From Desulfobacca acetoxidans (GTDB lineage Bacteria > Desulfobacterota > Desulfobaccia > Desulfobaccales > 0-14-0-80-60-11), in NCBI GenBank assembly GCA_020722205.1, contig DYLF01000002.1, forward strand, positions 1 to 56,040: a stretch of DNA of 56,040 bases, in the 5' to 3' direction. The notes under the pieces were generated by a model. That model saw nothing but the letters and a program-made list of their open reading frames with translations. It was not told the origin of the DNA and did not search any database. The position numbers and the translations under genes were made by a program. Shown here one piece after another: positions 20,233 to 30,415 of this stretch (the stretch's first letter is position 1; each line of letters opens with the position of its first letter).

Positions 20233-21654
20233 GTGGCTGTCGTAGGCTGTTTCATTGACAATAAATGGGTGGAGACGGCCGATCAACTGGCCGTTTATGC
20301 TCCCTGGTCCGGTGAGGAACTAAGCCGGGTGTGCTTGGCCGGCGTGGCTGAATGGGAGGCCGCCATAGCTGCGGCAGAGAAGGCGGCCGGGGATTTGCGG
20401 CGATATTCCAGCCGGGAGCGCCGCCAGCTCCTGGAGGCGGTAGCGGCCGGCGTCATGGCTCATCAGGAAGAGCTGGCGCAGCTCATCGTGGCTGAAGGGG
20501 GGAAACCCATCACCTATGCCCGGGGGGAAATGGCCCGGGCAGTGGCCACCCTTAAGCTGGCGGCTGAGGAGGCGGAACGCTTGGGGGGCGAGGTTCTACC
20601 CCTGGATTTGCAACCGGGCACCGGCGGCCGCTGGGGACTGACTCGGCGGTTTCCTTTGGGGCCGGTGTTGGGTATCACGCCCTTCAACTTTCCCTTTAAT
20701 CTGATGGCCCATAAGGTGGCCCCGGCCCTGGCGGCCGGCAACTCCATCATCATCAAACCCGCCTCCAAAACTCCTCTCACGGCCTTGAAACTGGCCGAGA
20801 TTTACCAGGAGGCAGGATTGCCGGCCGGGGCTTTCCAGGTGTTGCCCAGCTCCCTAGAGCGGGCCGAGGCGGCCGCAGCCGATGACCGGTTCAAAGCCTT
20901 GTCTTTCACCGGCAGCGCAGTGGTGGGTTGGCATTTAAAAAATCAGGCCGGCCGCAAAAAGGTCATCCTGGAATTGGGGGGCAATGCCGCCCTGATCGTG
21001 GATCGCGATGCCGACCTCGATTATGCTGCCCATCGGGCCGCAATCGGCGCCTTCGCCCACGCCGGCCAGGTGTGCATTGCAGTCCAGCGGCTGTTGGTGC
21101 ACCAGGAAATATATGGGGTGTTTAAAGAAATTTTCTTGGAGGTGGTAAAGAATAAAATCGCCGTCGGAGATCCGGCCCGGAAAGAGACGGTGGTGGGACC
21201 GATGATCGATGCCGCCGCTGCTAACCGGGTGCGGCAATGGGTGCAGGAAGCCTTAAACGGCGGCGCCATCTTGGCCGCCGGCGGTCTGGGGGAGGGCAAT
21301 GTCATCCCGCCTATTGTCTTGGAGAAGGTGACCCGGGAGATGCGGGTCTGGAAAGACGAGGTCTTCGGCCCGGTGGTGGTTCTCGCCCCCTTTGTAGATT
21401 TCGATGAGGCCCTGGCCTTGGCTAACGATTCTGCCTATGGCCTGCAGGCCGGAGTCTTTACAAAAAACCTGGCCCATGCCTGGGGGGCTTTTGAAAACTT
21501 GGAAGTGGGCGGGGTAATCATTAACGATGCCCCAATCTTCCGACAAGACCACATGCCATACGGCGGGGTCAAGGCCTCCGGTTTGGGACGGGAAGGGGTG
21601 CGCTACGCCATGGAGGAACTCAGTGAGGTCCGCCTCCTATCCCTAAAGGTTTAA
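20233..21654 (+). CDS. NAD(P)-dependent aldehyde dehydrogenase
   Basis: 'GITPFNFPFNLMAHKVAPALAAGNSIIIKPASKTPLTALKLAEI', 'LELGGNAALIV', catalytic Cys 'AHAGQVCIAVQR'; GTG start. Confidence 0.92.
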   Translation: MAVVGCFIDNKWVETADQLAVYAPWSGEELSRVCLAGVAEWEAAIAAAEKAAGDLRRYSSRERRQLLEAVAAGVMAHQEELAQLIVAEGGKPITYARGEMARAVATLKLAAEEAERLGGEVLPLDLQPGTGGRWGLTRRFPLGPVLGITPFNFPFNLMAHKVAPALAAGNSIIIKPASKTPLTALKLAEIYQEAGLPAGAFQVLPSSLERAEAAAADDRFKALSFTGSAVVGWHLKNQAGRKKVILELGGNAALIVDRDADLDYAAHRAAIGAFAHAGQVCIAVQRLLVHQEIYGVFKEIFLEVVKNKIAVGDPARKETVVGPMIDAAAANRVRQWVQEALNGGAILAAGGLGEGNVIPPIVLEKVTREMRVWKDEVFGPVVVLAPFVDFDEALALANDSAYGLQAGVFTKNLAHAWGAFENLEVGGVIINDAPIFRQDHMPYGGVKASGLGREGVRYAMEELSEVRLLSLKV

Positions 21655-21665
21655 ATACTGCAGGC

Positions 21666-22268
21666 TCACGGGATATAATCCACTACCTTAAGTTTATGTT
21701 TCTTTAACGCTTCGATGATGGGGGTCATGTCGCATTTGTTAAGGCGGAAAAAGAAGCTCCGTTTGCCCTGTCTGACCGGACCCAGGGCCACGTTCATGAT
21801 CTTGCCCCCCGCTTCTTTGATGAGGTTGGCTGCCTTTTCCAACACCTCAGGCTTGTCCTCCAGCAGCAGGTCAAGACGGGAACTGCCTCGCAGCAAGCCC
21901 AACATGGACATGAAGGCGGCGAGCAGGTCCATGGTGGTGATGACGCCCACCAATTTATCCCCCTCCATCACCGGCATGCCCCCGATCTTATTCTCATAAA
22001 CCAGACGAGCGGCTTCCTCCACGCCGGTGTCCGGCGTCACAGTGATGGGCGCCTGAATCATTACGTCCCCTACGGTGATGATCTCCAGCATGGAGGCCAA
22101 GAGCACTTCCCGCAGTACTCGGGAGGTGATCCACCCCACCATCTTGTCGTCCTGGACCACAGGCAGGTGCCTGATATTGTGCTTTTTCATCAATCTCAGG
22201 GCTTGTCCCACCCGCTTATTGGGCGCAATCGTAACCGGATCGGTTTTCATAATCTGGCTGACCCGCAA
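21666..22268 (-). CDS. CBS domain-pair protein with ACT-like C-terminus
   Basis: Two CBS repeats 'VSQIMKTDPVTIAPNKRVGQALRLM' and 'VGDVMIQAPITVTPDTGVEEAARLV'; start re-called at TTG preceded by 'ggaaggaggtg'. Confidence 0.82.
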   Translation of the reverse strand: MRVSQIMKTDPVTIAPNKRVGQALRLMKKHNIRHLPVVQDDKMVGWITSRVLREVLLASMLEIITVGDVMIQAPITVTPDTGVEEAARLVYENKIGGMPVMEGDKLVGVITTMDLLAAFMSMLGLLRGSSRLDLLLEDKPEVLEKAANLIKEAGGKIMNVALGPVRQGKRSFFFRLNKCDMTPIIEALKKHKLKVVDYIP

Positions 22269-22466
22269 CTGGAAACACCTCCTTCCACGCCGCCCGATGC
22301 CGCCTACCTTAAAATACACTCACTAAATTTTCAAGCAATTTTCATTTCTCTCGGACTTATGACAGGTTAAGAAAGGGAGCGAAATAGGGAAAACAAGGAA
22401 CAACGGGAACCGTAATCTTGGGAACCAGGAGAAGATTTTCCCTCTCCCCATCCCCAAGTCCGGTTA

Positions 22467-23669
22467 TCAGTTGGTGGCCAGCATCGTCTGCAGAGTAGAT
22501 ACCACGTGCTCCGCCTCACCGATGTAAGTGGACAGGTTGGCCCGGTGATTGGCCAGAATGCCGTCCTTGGCGGCATCAGTCACCAGCCAGGGACGCAGTT
22601 GGGAGGCGGTATGCAGGGCATGGATGGCATCATCTAAAAGTTTGTGGGAGCCTTTTTTCAGGAGCTGATCGTGAAAGTCTTCCTTGACTGCCTCCAACAT
22701 CTGGGACATAGCCAAGGTCACCCCCTGGGAAAAATAGAAATAATCGTCCACCCGGGACCAGGATACCGGGGTGCCGTCGGCCTCGGTGTCCTTAATTAGG
22801 TTGTGGAAGCAGCTGCCCAGGATGTCCTTATAATTGGTGAGCAGCACAATCAGGTGGTCAACTCTGGGATAGAAACGGCTGCGCCCCTTTTGCAAGTCGT
22901 CGATGTACCTCTCCAGGTCCTGGATGGCTTCCCGATACTTGCCCGAGGCCGATGGGAACCAGTACTTGTCAGGGCTGACCATAAGAAAGTTCATGGCTTC
23001 ATTGACCTTGGGATTATAGGCCTCGGTGACCGCAAAACGGGTCAGGTTTTCGTTGAGCACCCAAATGGTGCGGCGGGCCACTTCCAGGACGCCCAATTGC
23101 AGGTTGTTGACGTTATCCGTCACACCCATCTTGCCGAGCACGATGGTATTGGGGCGCCAACCGAACAGAGGCTTGTTCACCTGTTCATCAATGATTTTGA
23201 TGAGGGCGCGGGTAAAAATTTCCCCTCTGACCAATTTAACCGTTACTTCGGGTGGGGGTGGGGCGGCGAGGGGCGCAGGGGCAGTGGGTGGCGCCGCCTC
23301 TTCGACCGGCGCAGGTTTGGCGAGGGGAGTTCCCTCTTTTACTGCCGCACCATGCTCTTTGCCGGTTGGGGGCGGCTCTGCAGGAGGTTCGGAAGATACG
23401 GCGCCCGGCGGCGCCACCTCTTCTGAAACTTCTGGTGATTGGGCGGCGGGGGCGGCCTTGTGAACGGGCATGGCCAACTCCGGAGATGACGTCCTCCCTT
23501 TCAACTTGCCAAGGGCGAACAAAGCGCCGAAGAAAAGCAGAATCAGCAGGGCTACCAAAAAGAACCGCTGGCGTAGAAGCACCTTCAGCGGCGGCTCTTT
23601 AGGAGTTTCGGGCCCCAACGGCGCCGGTGTGGGGAGGTTGCCAGAAGGCTGGTCAGCAGAAGGACTCAT
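22467..23669 (-). CDS. Hypothetical single-TM protein with Ala/Pro-rich linker and helical C-terminal domain
   Basis: One TM near N-terminus, A/P/E-rich linker, then about 250-aa helical region; no family recognised. Confidence 0.65.
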   Translation of the reverse strand: MSPSADQPSGNLPTPAPLGPETPKEPPLKVLLRQRFFLVALLILLFFGALFALGKLKGRTSSPELAMPVHKAAPAAQSPEVSEEVAPPGAVSSEPPAEPPPTGKEHGAAVKEGTPLAKPAPVEEAAPPTAPAPLAAPPPPEVTVKLVRGEIFTRALIKIIDEQVNKPLFGWRPNTIVLGKMGVTDNVNNLQLGVLEVARRTIWVLNENLTRFAVTEAYNPKVNEAMNFLMVSPDKYWFPSASGKYREAIQDLERYIDDLQKGRSRFYPRVDHLIVLLTNYKDILGSCFHNLIKDTEADGTPVSWSRVDDYFYFSQGVTLAMSQMLEAVKEDFHDQLLKKGSHKLLDDAIHALHTASQLRPWLVTDAAKDGILANHRANLSTYIGEAEHVVSTLQTMLATN

Positions 23670-23683
23670 GAGAACAACAGCTC

Positions 23684-24343
23684 CTATTTTCGACTCGGTG
23701 GCTCGCCCTTGGGTTCATGGAGAATATCGGCACTGAAGATATAGATCCGGGTGGCCGGGTCTTTCCAAGCATCCGGAGGCAGACCGGCCTTATGGCAGGT
23801 CTGTTGCAAAAAGGTTAGGCGGTCCCAGTTATAATCTGTGGCCACCTGAGGCAAGAGCAACCCCCGCGCCGCCCCGCGTTCCATTATCAGACCGTGTTTC
23901 CCCACCTCAATCTCCTCAATGCTGTTGATCCGGCGGATGGGGCTCAGAATGGAAATCTCGATGTCCAGGTCCGGCAACTCCTCTTTTCTCAGCGGGGGGA
24001 AGCGGGGGTCATGGAAGGCCGCGGCCGCGGCCATCTCCTGGACGGCCGACAACAGTGGTTTGACGGGTTCGATGTAGCCGATGCAACCGCGCAAGCGGCC
24101 CTGTTTTTCCAGCGTAACGAATACCCCCCGGGGCTCCTTGAACAGTGGAGAGGTGGCCGCCGGCTCTTTCGGCCTTCGGCCTTCCAGATGAGCTCGGATA
24201 CTTTCCCGGGCGGCCTGAAATAACACTTTCTTATCAGCCTCGCCGAGTTCCATGGCGAATTTTCCTCCCCCCGCCAATTGGGCTGCCAGCACACCCCCCA
24301 AAAAAAAGCAAATTATGGTGACACGCCAAGCAAACATGGGCAA
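23684..24343 (-). CDS. AMMECR1-domain protein (AmmeMemoRadiSam system protein A-like)
   Basis: 'GVFVTLEKQGRLRGCIGYIEPVKPLLSAVQEMAAAAAFHDPRFPPL'; start ambiguous (24343 gives signal-like N-terminus, 24253 has a candidate RBS). Confidence 0.85.
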   Translation of the reverse strand: MPMFAWRVTIICFFLGGVLAAQLAGGGKFAMELGEADKKVLFQAARESIRAHLEGRRPKEPAATSPLFKEPRGVFVTLEKQGRLRGCIGYIEPVKPLLSAVQEMAAAAAFHDPRFPPLRKEELPDLDIEISILSPIRRINSIEEIEVGKHGLIMERGAARGLLLPQVATDYNWDRLTFLQQTCHKAGLPPDAWKDPATRIYIFSADILHEPKGEPPSRK

Positions 24344-24470
24344 GCCTTCAGGTTGAATAAACCCCTATTCCCATGAAACTTCATATAACCAGGATTTGCC
24401 GCCGCTGTCAATGACAAAGGAGGGTGGAGAACCCACTGCACCTGCAGGTCTGCTCCCCGGGGAGACCTGC

Positions 24471-24666
24471 TCATTCCCCTGAGGGCTCATCCAGCACTTC
24501 CCGCACTTTCCTTACCAGGGATTCCAGTTTGAAGGGTTTCTGGAGAAAGGGGAGACCTGACTCCAGGACCTCATAGTGGACAATGGCATTGTCTGCATAG
24601 CCTGACATGTACAACACTTTCATCTCCGGGCGCAAGGGGGCCAGGCGCCCCGTCAGTTCCTGCCCC
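24471..24666 (-). pseudogene. C-terminal fragment of a response-regulator receiver domain
   Basis: Manual translation: GGQELTGRLAPLRPEMKVLYMSGYADNAIVHYEVLESGLPFLQKPFKLESLVRKVREVLDEPSGE*. Confidence 0.8.
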
Positions 24667-26404
24667 CCTGAAAATCTTCCAATCTTACGCCCAGTCTGCG
24701 TGCTACCGTTTCGTTGGCCGCCAGCACGTTTCCCTCGGTATCCAACAGCAATAATGATTCCGGGTTGGCGTCGATAAGCACCCGCAGGGTCTCCTCTCTC
24801 TCCCGCAGGGCTTCGGAAGCCTGGGCCATTTCCGTGAGATCCTGGTAAATGATAAGCTGATCGCCTGATTTTAGACTCACTGACCGGAAATTAATAATTT
24901 TTCGGGAGCCGTCTTTGCAGGTCACTGTAAAGGTGCGGGGACGAACCTCCCCCACCCCCGCGGCTCGCAAATCATCGAGCCACAAGGCTATGATCTGCCG
25001 GCGTTCGTCCGCCTCCGGAAAGGCCCGTTTAAACCACTCCCGGCCGGTGGGAACGTCTTGCAGGGTGTAGCCGAACATCTCCACGAACTTGGGATTGAAA
25101 TAAAGATAGCGGCCGTCGCCCCCGATGAGGGAGATGCCCACCGGAGAGGCTTCGGTCAGCAGACGGTATTTTTCCATCTCCTGCTCCAAGCGCATTTCGG
25201 CTTCCCGACGGGCTGAGATGTCAATCCCCAAACCGATGACGCAGGGCTCACCGTCCATTGTAATTTGCAGGCCAGTGAACAGACTAGGGATAGCTTCCCC
25301 GTTTTTAAAGAGAAAGTCAGCCTCCACCGAGGATTCCCCCTCTCGCCAGACCTCTTCGATGGCCTCTTGGACCCGGGGACGGTGCTCGGGGGAAATGAAC
25401 TCCAGCGGATGCAGGTGGGCTATTTCTGCGGCCGAATAGCCTGTGATCTCCTCCATTCTTTTATTCCAGCGGAGCAACTTGCCTTTCTCATCAAACAGGT
25501 AGAAGACTCCCGGCAGACTATCAATGAGGGCCGCGGAGAAGTCCCGCTCCTTTTCCAGGGCTTCCTGAACCCGTCGGCGGTCGGTGATGTCGGTGGCGAT
25601 GTGAATGACTTTGTCCAGTTTGCCGCGGGAGGAAAACCTAGGGGTGCAGGAGACCAGAAAGACGCCTCCCAGGGCTTCCATCTCCATCTCCATCGTCTCC
25701 AGGCGGCCGGATTCCAGCAACTTCTCCAACGGGCAACCCGGAGGTGGCTTGTTATCATTCGGATGAAAAACCTCATGGCATCTTTTCCCTACGAGTTGTT
25801 CAGGGGTCAGGCCGGTGACGTCCTGAGTGGCCCGGTTGGCCAGCATGATCTGATGCCTGGCGTCCAAAATTATGGTGGGATGCCCGATGGCCTGAAAGAT
25901 ATCTTCCCAGTGGCGGCGGGTCTCCTGCAAAGCCTTACGGGCCCGCTGCTCTTCAGTAATGTCCAGCATCAGGGCCAGGACCTGCACCTGGTCGTCAGCG
26001 GTGGTGAGCACCGAAGTGGACATGCTGAGCAACCGTTTGTCCCCATCAGCCCGGGTTATTTCCCAGACTTCACCTCGCAGGTCGTCGCCCTGGCGCATGC
26101 GGGCCATGCGTCTTACCGCCTTGGCCTGCAACTCGGGATCAGGAAAGACCGTCTGATACCAACCCAGACGGTTTATCTCCTCCATGCTGTAGCCGGTGAT
26201 TTCCGTCATGCGCCGGTTCCAGACGGTAAACCGTACAAAAGGATAATTGCTGATTTCATGGCAAACGCACAGGCCTTCGGCGGCCCGCTCAATGACGCCT
26301 TCCCTGAAGGAGCGCTCTTTTTCCAGCTCCAACAGCCGCTCTTCCAGGTGACGAATATGGGCCTCGTTATATTCTTTGCCGTCAATGACCAAGAGCTGAG
26401 TCAT
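24653..26404 (-). CDS. Multi-PAS sensory protein, probably the truncated N-terminal part of a hybrid histidine kinase
   Basis: Repeated PAS/PAC motifs; ends abruptly early in a PAS domain ('ANETVARRLGVRLEDFQGGRN*'). Confidence 0.8.
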   Translation of the reverse strand: MTQLLVIDGKEYNEAHIRHLEERLLELEKERSFREGVIERAAEGLCVCHEISNYPFVRFTVWNRRMTEITGYSMEEINRLGWYQTVFPDPELQAKAVRRMARMRQGDDLRGEVWEITRADGDKRLLSMSTSVLTTADDQVQVLALMLDITEEQRARKALQETRRHWEDIFQAIGHPTIILDARHQIMLANRATQDVTGLTPEQLVGKRCHEVFHPNDNKPPPGCPLEKLLESGRLETMEMEMEALGGVFLVSCTPRFSSRGKLDKVIHIATDITDRRRVQEALEKERDFSAALIDSLPGVFYLFDEKGKLLRWNKRMEEITGYSAAEIAHLHPLEFISPEHRPRVQEAIEEVWREGESSVEADFLFKNGEAIPSLFTGLQITMDGEPCVIGLGIDISARREAEMRLEQEMEKYRLLTEASPVGISLIGGDGRYLYFNPKFVEMFGYTLQDVPTGREWFKRAFPEADERRQIIALWLDDLRAAGVGEVRPRTFTVTCKDGSRKIINFRSVSLKSGDQLIIYQDLTEMAQASEALREREETLRVLIDANPESLLLLDTEGNVLAANETVARRLGVRLEDFQGGRN

Positions 26405-26698
26405 GCTTGGCCTCCTTGCGAGCCTGACCGCCTGCCAGATCGGCGCTGAGGATCGATGACTTTTTCTTTAAATATTATCACATAAACCAATAAGGGTAAC
26501 CCCAGCGCTTAACTTATTCATGCCCGCCACATCGGTCCTTATGAAAGCACAAAGAAAATTGCTTTGACACATAATTACCGGCGTGGCTGTGGCGATTGAC
26601 GACGTGGTCGGCGCAGCCGACTGGGGAGCATCTCAGACCTTGGGAAGCGAACTGTTCCCTAGTGGATATTTATTGAGGGGAGGGTAAGGGGTAGGACG

Positions 26699-26729
26699 GG
26701 AGGGCCGGTACCACCGGTGCCGGCCCTCC
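26699..26729 (-). terminator. Strong hairpin downstream of porin gene
   Basis: 14-bp inverted repeat GGAGGGCCGGTACC-ACC-GGTGCCGGCCCTCC (one G-U); no clear U tract. Confidence 0.5.
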
Positions 26730-26773
26730 TCCGACCTGGAAAACGTTTTACACTTTGTTAACTAAGTGATAAA

Positions 26774-28333
26774 TCAGTAACTTATCTGCCAGACGGTCTG
26801 GAACCGGGCATCAGGACCCAGGTTGGTGCCGTTGGTGTTGGGATCGGCTACCCGGGCGCCGGTGCCGTTGTATCCCGTCCCCTGGTTATAGTCGCCACCG
26901 TACCAGGTTCGCTCAAAGGCCAGGAGGAGCAGGTTTTTCTTATAAACCTCAAAGGCCATGCCAGTAATCAGTTTGCGATATTTGGCGTCCCGAGAAGAGA
27001 TCTGTTTCACATCGGCATTGAACCAATCATGGCGGCAGAAGGCATGGATACGCTTTTCTCCCAGAATAACAAAGGGCAGCCGCACATCGCCGAAGACAGA
27101 AAAACCCTCCCCCCGCAGGGCGCCGGCCTTGCGGTCACCAGCCCTCGGTCGGGTAGTCCAGTTGCCGGCCTGGTTGTTTTTGGAACTGAAGTATTGACCC
27201 ATAAGAATGAACCACGGGTGCTGATAACTGAGCATGGCTTGGTGCACCACCCAATCCGGAAAGTAATCTACATACTGGTTGCCGAAGTTGCCACGGGTGG
27301 ATTGGTTCCCTTTGCCGTAAATGCCGGAGTAGGAGGCCTGCAAACCCGGCAGGTGGTGGGGCAGCGGCCGCAAGGTGAGGCGGTATTCCACCGCCTTGTT
27401 GTCGTTGCGCTCGGGGGCATGGTAGCCGGAGCCGTTGTAAACCCCCAGGTGCCAGGAACCATACAAACCATCATAATGATCGTCGCCGATAACTTGCTTG
27501 GCGTTCGGAAGCCGGCCGCCGAAATAGCCCCGTAGACTTATCCCCAGATCGGCGGAATTAAACACCCCGGCCCTCTCAATGGGCATGGTGCCCTGGCAAC
27601 GGTAGGGATTGATGTGCTCCTCAAAGTCCAGCCAGGGAATATGTCCAAGGCCAAACTCCGATTTCATGTTCGTTAGCACCCGTCCCAGGTTCGGCGGCCT
27701 GAACTCGGCATAGAGATATTTCATCCGCAGCTTCCAGTCACCGGTGTTGTCCTGATGGATATCGGGTGTGAAGCGGGCGTGCAGCCAAGGGGTGATTTCC
27801 TTCTCCACGTTGAAATATCCCCGAGTAAGATGGAAGCGGTTCAAGGAGTTTTTATGACCATGCGCTACCGGTTGCGAACCCAAGGAGTAGTCGATGTAAG
27901 ACAACACCCCGATTTTTAAGCCCTTCAAAGGCGAGGGAATCTCCCAGGTGGTGGCCTTTTTTTCCACTTTCTCCACCCTGGCTTCCGTCTTTTGGACTTT
28001 TTCGTCCACCTGCTCTTTTACCTGCTCCTGAAGCTTTTTTTCCCTCTCCTGCTCCAGGGTTTTGGCCTCCCGCTCCACTTGGCGGGCTTCCTCGGGGGTG
28101 AGAATGCCCTTGCGGATTAATACTTCCAGAAGCGGATCCCGGTTTGCCCAAACCGGGGCCAACCCCACGGCCAGAGTCAGACTGATAAGTGCCAGGGTCT
28201 GGGTGACAACGAGGCGCATTCTAGGCCACTTAACCTTTAAGCGGTGAAGCAGATGCCAACTACATCTGCTGATGGCGTGGTAGTTCATAACCATTTCCCC
28301 CTTACCGGATTTTTTCTGATACACTAGCGGCAA
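26774..28333 (-). CDS. Outer-membrane porin with N-terminal coiled coil
   Basis: Signal peptide ('LALISLTLAVGLAPVWA'), 'LIRKGILTPEEARQVEREAKTLEQE' coiled coil, C-terminal beta-barrel-like sequence ending in aromatic 'WQISY'. Confidence 0.7.
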   Translation of the reverse strand: MPLVYQKKSGKGEMVMNYHAISRCSWHLLHRLKVKWPRMRLVVTQTLALISLTLAVGLAPVWANRDPLLEVLIRKGILTPEEARQVEREAKTLEQEREKKLQEQVKEQVDEKVQKTEARVEKVEKKATTWEIPSPLKGLKIGVLSYIDYSLGSQPVAHGHKNSLNRFHLTRGYFNVEKEITPWLHARFTPDIHQDNTGDWKLRMKYLYAEFRPPNLGRVLTNMKSEFGLGHIPWLDFEEHINPYRCQGTMPIERAGVFNSADLGISLRGYFGGRLPNAKQVIGDDHYDGLYGSWHLGVYNGSGYHAPERNDNKAVEYRLTLRPLPHHLPGLQASYSGIYGKGNQSTRGNFGNQYVDYFPDWVVHQAMLSYQHPWFILMGQYFSSKNNQAGNWTTRPRAGDRKAGALRGEGFSVFGDVRLPFVILGEKRIHAFCRHDWFNADVKQISSRDAKYRKLITGMAFEVYKKNLLLLAFERTWYGGDYNQGTGYNGTGARVADPNTNGTNLGPDARFQTVWQISY

Positions 28334-28537
28334 AGAGTTAGGAGTCCGTCAGCCAGAGATTAATTTTTAATTAGAAACGGATTGGTAATTAATTAATTCT
28401 CGCAAATCCCGTACCCCCTCTTCCTCCACTTCGCCCCCAAGGGGGGAGGAGGGATAAGGTCTGATTTATTTTTGCAATTTGGCGGTGGATCATATTATTA
28501 TGGATTCTGGAAGCTGACAGCTAGAGGAGGATAGGCC

Positions 28538-30415
28538 ATGGACCAGTCAAAAACTCCGGCATCTCAGATATCTGTCCAACCAGATACCCTCGCCCTGAAG
28601 GAGAAAGCCCGGCAGGAGGGGATAGAGACTGTCTGGGAGCGTTATCAGGCTCAACAACCTCAGTGCGGTTTCTGTGAGTTGGGGTTGAGTTGCCGTATTT
28701 GCGTCATGGGGCCTTGCCGCATTGACCCTTTTGGGGAAGGCCCCCAACGGGGGGTGTGCGGCGCAGACGCCGACATCATGGTGGCCAGGAATCTGGGCCG
28801 GATGGTGGCGGCGGGGGCGGCGGCGCATTCTGACCACGGCCGGGATTTGGTGGAAATCCTGCTGGCCGTGGCTGAGGGCAAGGCGCCGGGCTATAAGATC
28901 ACCGATGTGGCCAAACTGGAGAGGCTGGCCGCAGAATTTGGGGTGGATGCCTCACTTCCCCTCACCGAAAAGGCGAAGGAACTGGCCTTGGCCGTCATGG
29001 AGGAGTACGGCATCAGAAAAGGCCATCTCACCTTCACCAAACGCCTGCCCGCCGCCCGCCTGCAGAAATGGCAGCAACTGGGCATCACCCCCCGGGGCAT
29101 CGACTGGGAGGTGACCGAGATGCTGCATCGCACCCACATGGGGGTGGACAATGACCCCTTGAACCTGCTGCTTCAGGCACTGAGGTGTGCACTGGCGGAC
29201 GGTTGGGGCGGCTCCATGATCGCTACGGAGCTGTCTGACGTGCTCTTCGGCACCCCTACCCCCAAAGCCTCCCAGGTAAACATCGGTGTGCTCAAGGCCG
29301 ACCGGGTGAACATCATCCTGCACGGTCATAATCCCCTTGTTTCGGAGATGGTGGTGCAGGCCGCAACGGATCCCGCCTTGATAAACCGCGCCCGCCAACT
29401 TGGGGCCCAGGGGATCAATCTGGCCGGCTTGTGCTGCACCGGCAATGAAGTCTTGATGCGCCAGGGCATCCCCATGGCCGGCAATCACCTTCTCCAGGAA
29501 TTGGCACTGGTTACCGGCGCAGTGGAAGCCATGGTGGTGGATTACCAATGCATCATGCCCTCCCTGGGGGACTTGGCCGCCTGCTACCATACCTTATTTT
29601 TCTCCACTTCTCCCAAAGCCAAATTTCCCAAGGCCACCCACCTGAACTTCACACCGGAAACCGGCGCCGACCTGGGAAGGCAACTCGTCAGCCGAGCCGT
29701 GGAAAACTTTGCCCGCCGGATTCCTGAACGGGTTTACCTGCCGACGGAAAGCGTTCCACAGGTCAGCGGCTTTTCCGTCGAAGCCATCCTGGACGCCCTG
29801 GGGGGCACACCCGAACCGCTGATCAATGCCATCAAGGCTGGCCAAATTCGAGGTGCGGTCGGAGTGGTGGGTTGCAACAACCCCAAAGTTATTCATGACT
29901 ACGGCCACACAACCCTCACCCGGCAGTTGATCAGAAATGACGTCCTGGTGCTGGACACCGGTTGCGCGGCGGTGGCCCATGCCAAGGCCGGTTTCAAGAC
30001 TCCGGAGGCGGCCGACTTGGCCGGCCCTGGGTTGGCCGCCGTTTGCCGGGCCCTGGGTATCCCGCCGGTCCTGCACCTGGGCTCCTGCGTGGATAACACC
30101 CGCATTATCAACCTAGCCGCCGCTCTGGCCAACACCCTGGGGGTGGATCTGGATCAGTTGCCAGTGGCCGCCGCGGCGCCGGAGTGGTACTCGGAAAAGG
30201 CAACCACCATCGCCAGCTATGCGGTGGCCAGCGGGATTTTTACGGTGTTGGGAGTAGCCCCCCCCGTTTTGGGCAGCAAAACCGTGACGGAGATTCTGCT
30301 GGGGGGCACTACCCCTCACCTGGGGGCTTGTTTTGCAGTAGAGCCCGACCCTGAAAAGGCCGCCGCCCTGATCATCAACCATATCGCAAAGAAACGGCAA
30401 GAATTGGGAATATAG
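28538..30415 (+). CDS. cooS: Anaerobic Ni-Fe carbon monoxide dehydrogenase catalytic subunit
   Basis: N-terminal Cys cluster 'CGFCELGLSCRICVMGPCRIDPFG', 'HGHNPLVSEM', 'GLCCTGNEVLMRQGIPMAGN', 'GVVGCNNPK', 'DTGCAAVAHAKAG', 'HLGSCVDNTR'. Confidence 0.95.
   Translation: MDQSKTPASQISVQPDTLALKEKARQEGIETVWERYQAQQPQCGFCELGLSCRICVMGPCRIDPFGEGPQRGVCGADADIMVARNLGRMVAAGAAAHSDHGRDLVEILLAVAEGKAPGYKITDVAKLERLAAEFGVDASLPLTEKAKELALAVMEEYGIRKGHLTFTKRLPAARLQKWQQLGITPRGIDWEVTEMLHRTHMGVDNDPLNLLLQALRCALADGWGGSMIATELSDVLFGTPTPKASQVNIGVLKADRVNIILHGHNPLVSEMVVQAATDPALINRARQLGAQGINLAGLCCTGNEVLMRQGIPMAGNHLLQELALVTGAVEAMVVDYQCIMPSLGDLAACYHTLFFSTSPKAKFPKATHLNFTPETGADLGRQLVSRAVENFARRIPERVYLPTESVPQVSGFSVEAILDALGGTPEPLINAIKAGQIRGAVGVVGCNNPKVIHDYGHTTLTRQLIRNDVLVLDTGCAAVAHAKAGFKTPEAADLAGPGLAAVCRALGIPPVLHLGSCVDNTRIINLAAALANTLGVDLDQLPVAAAAPEWYSEKATTIASYAVASGIFTVLGVAPPVLGSKTVTEILLGGTTPHLGACFAVEPDPEKAAALIINHIAKKRQELGI

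Noticed and set aside
25265-26449. 394-aa plus-strand ORF
   Set aside because: Antisense to the PAS protein; opposite frame has clear PAS motifs, this one has none
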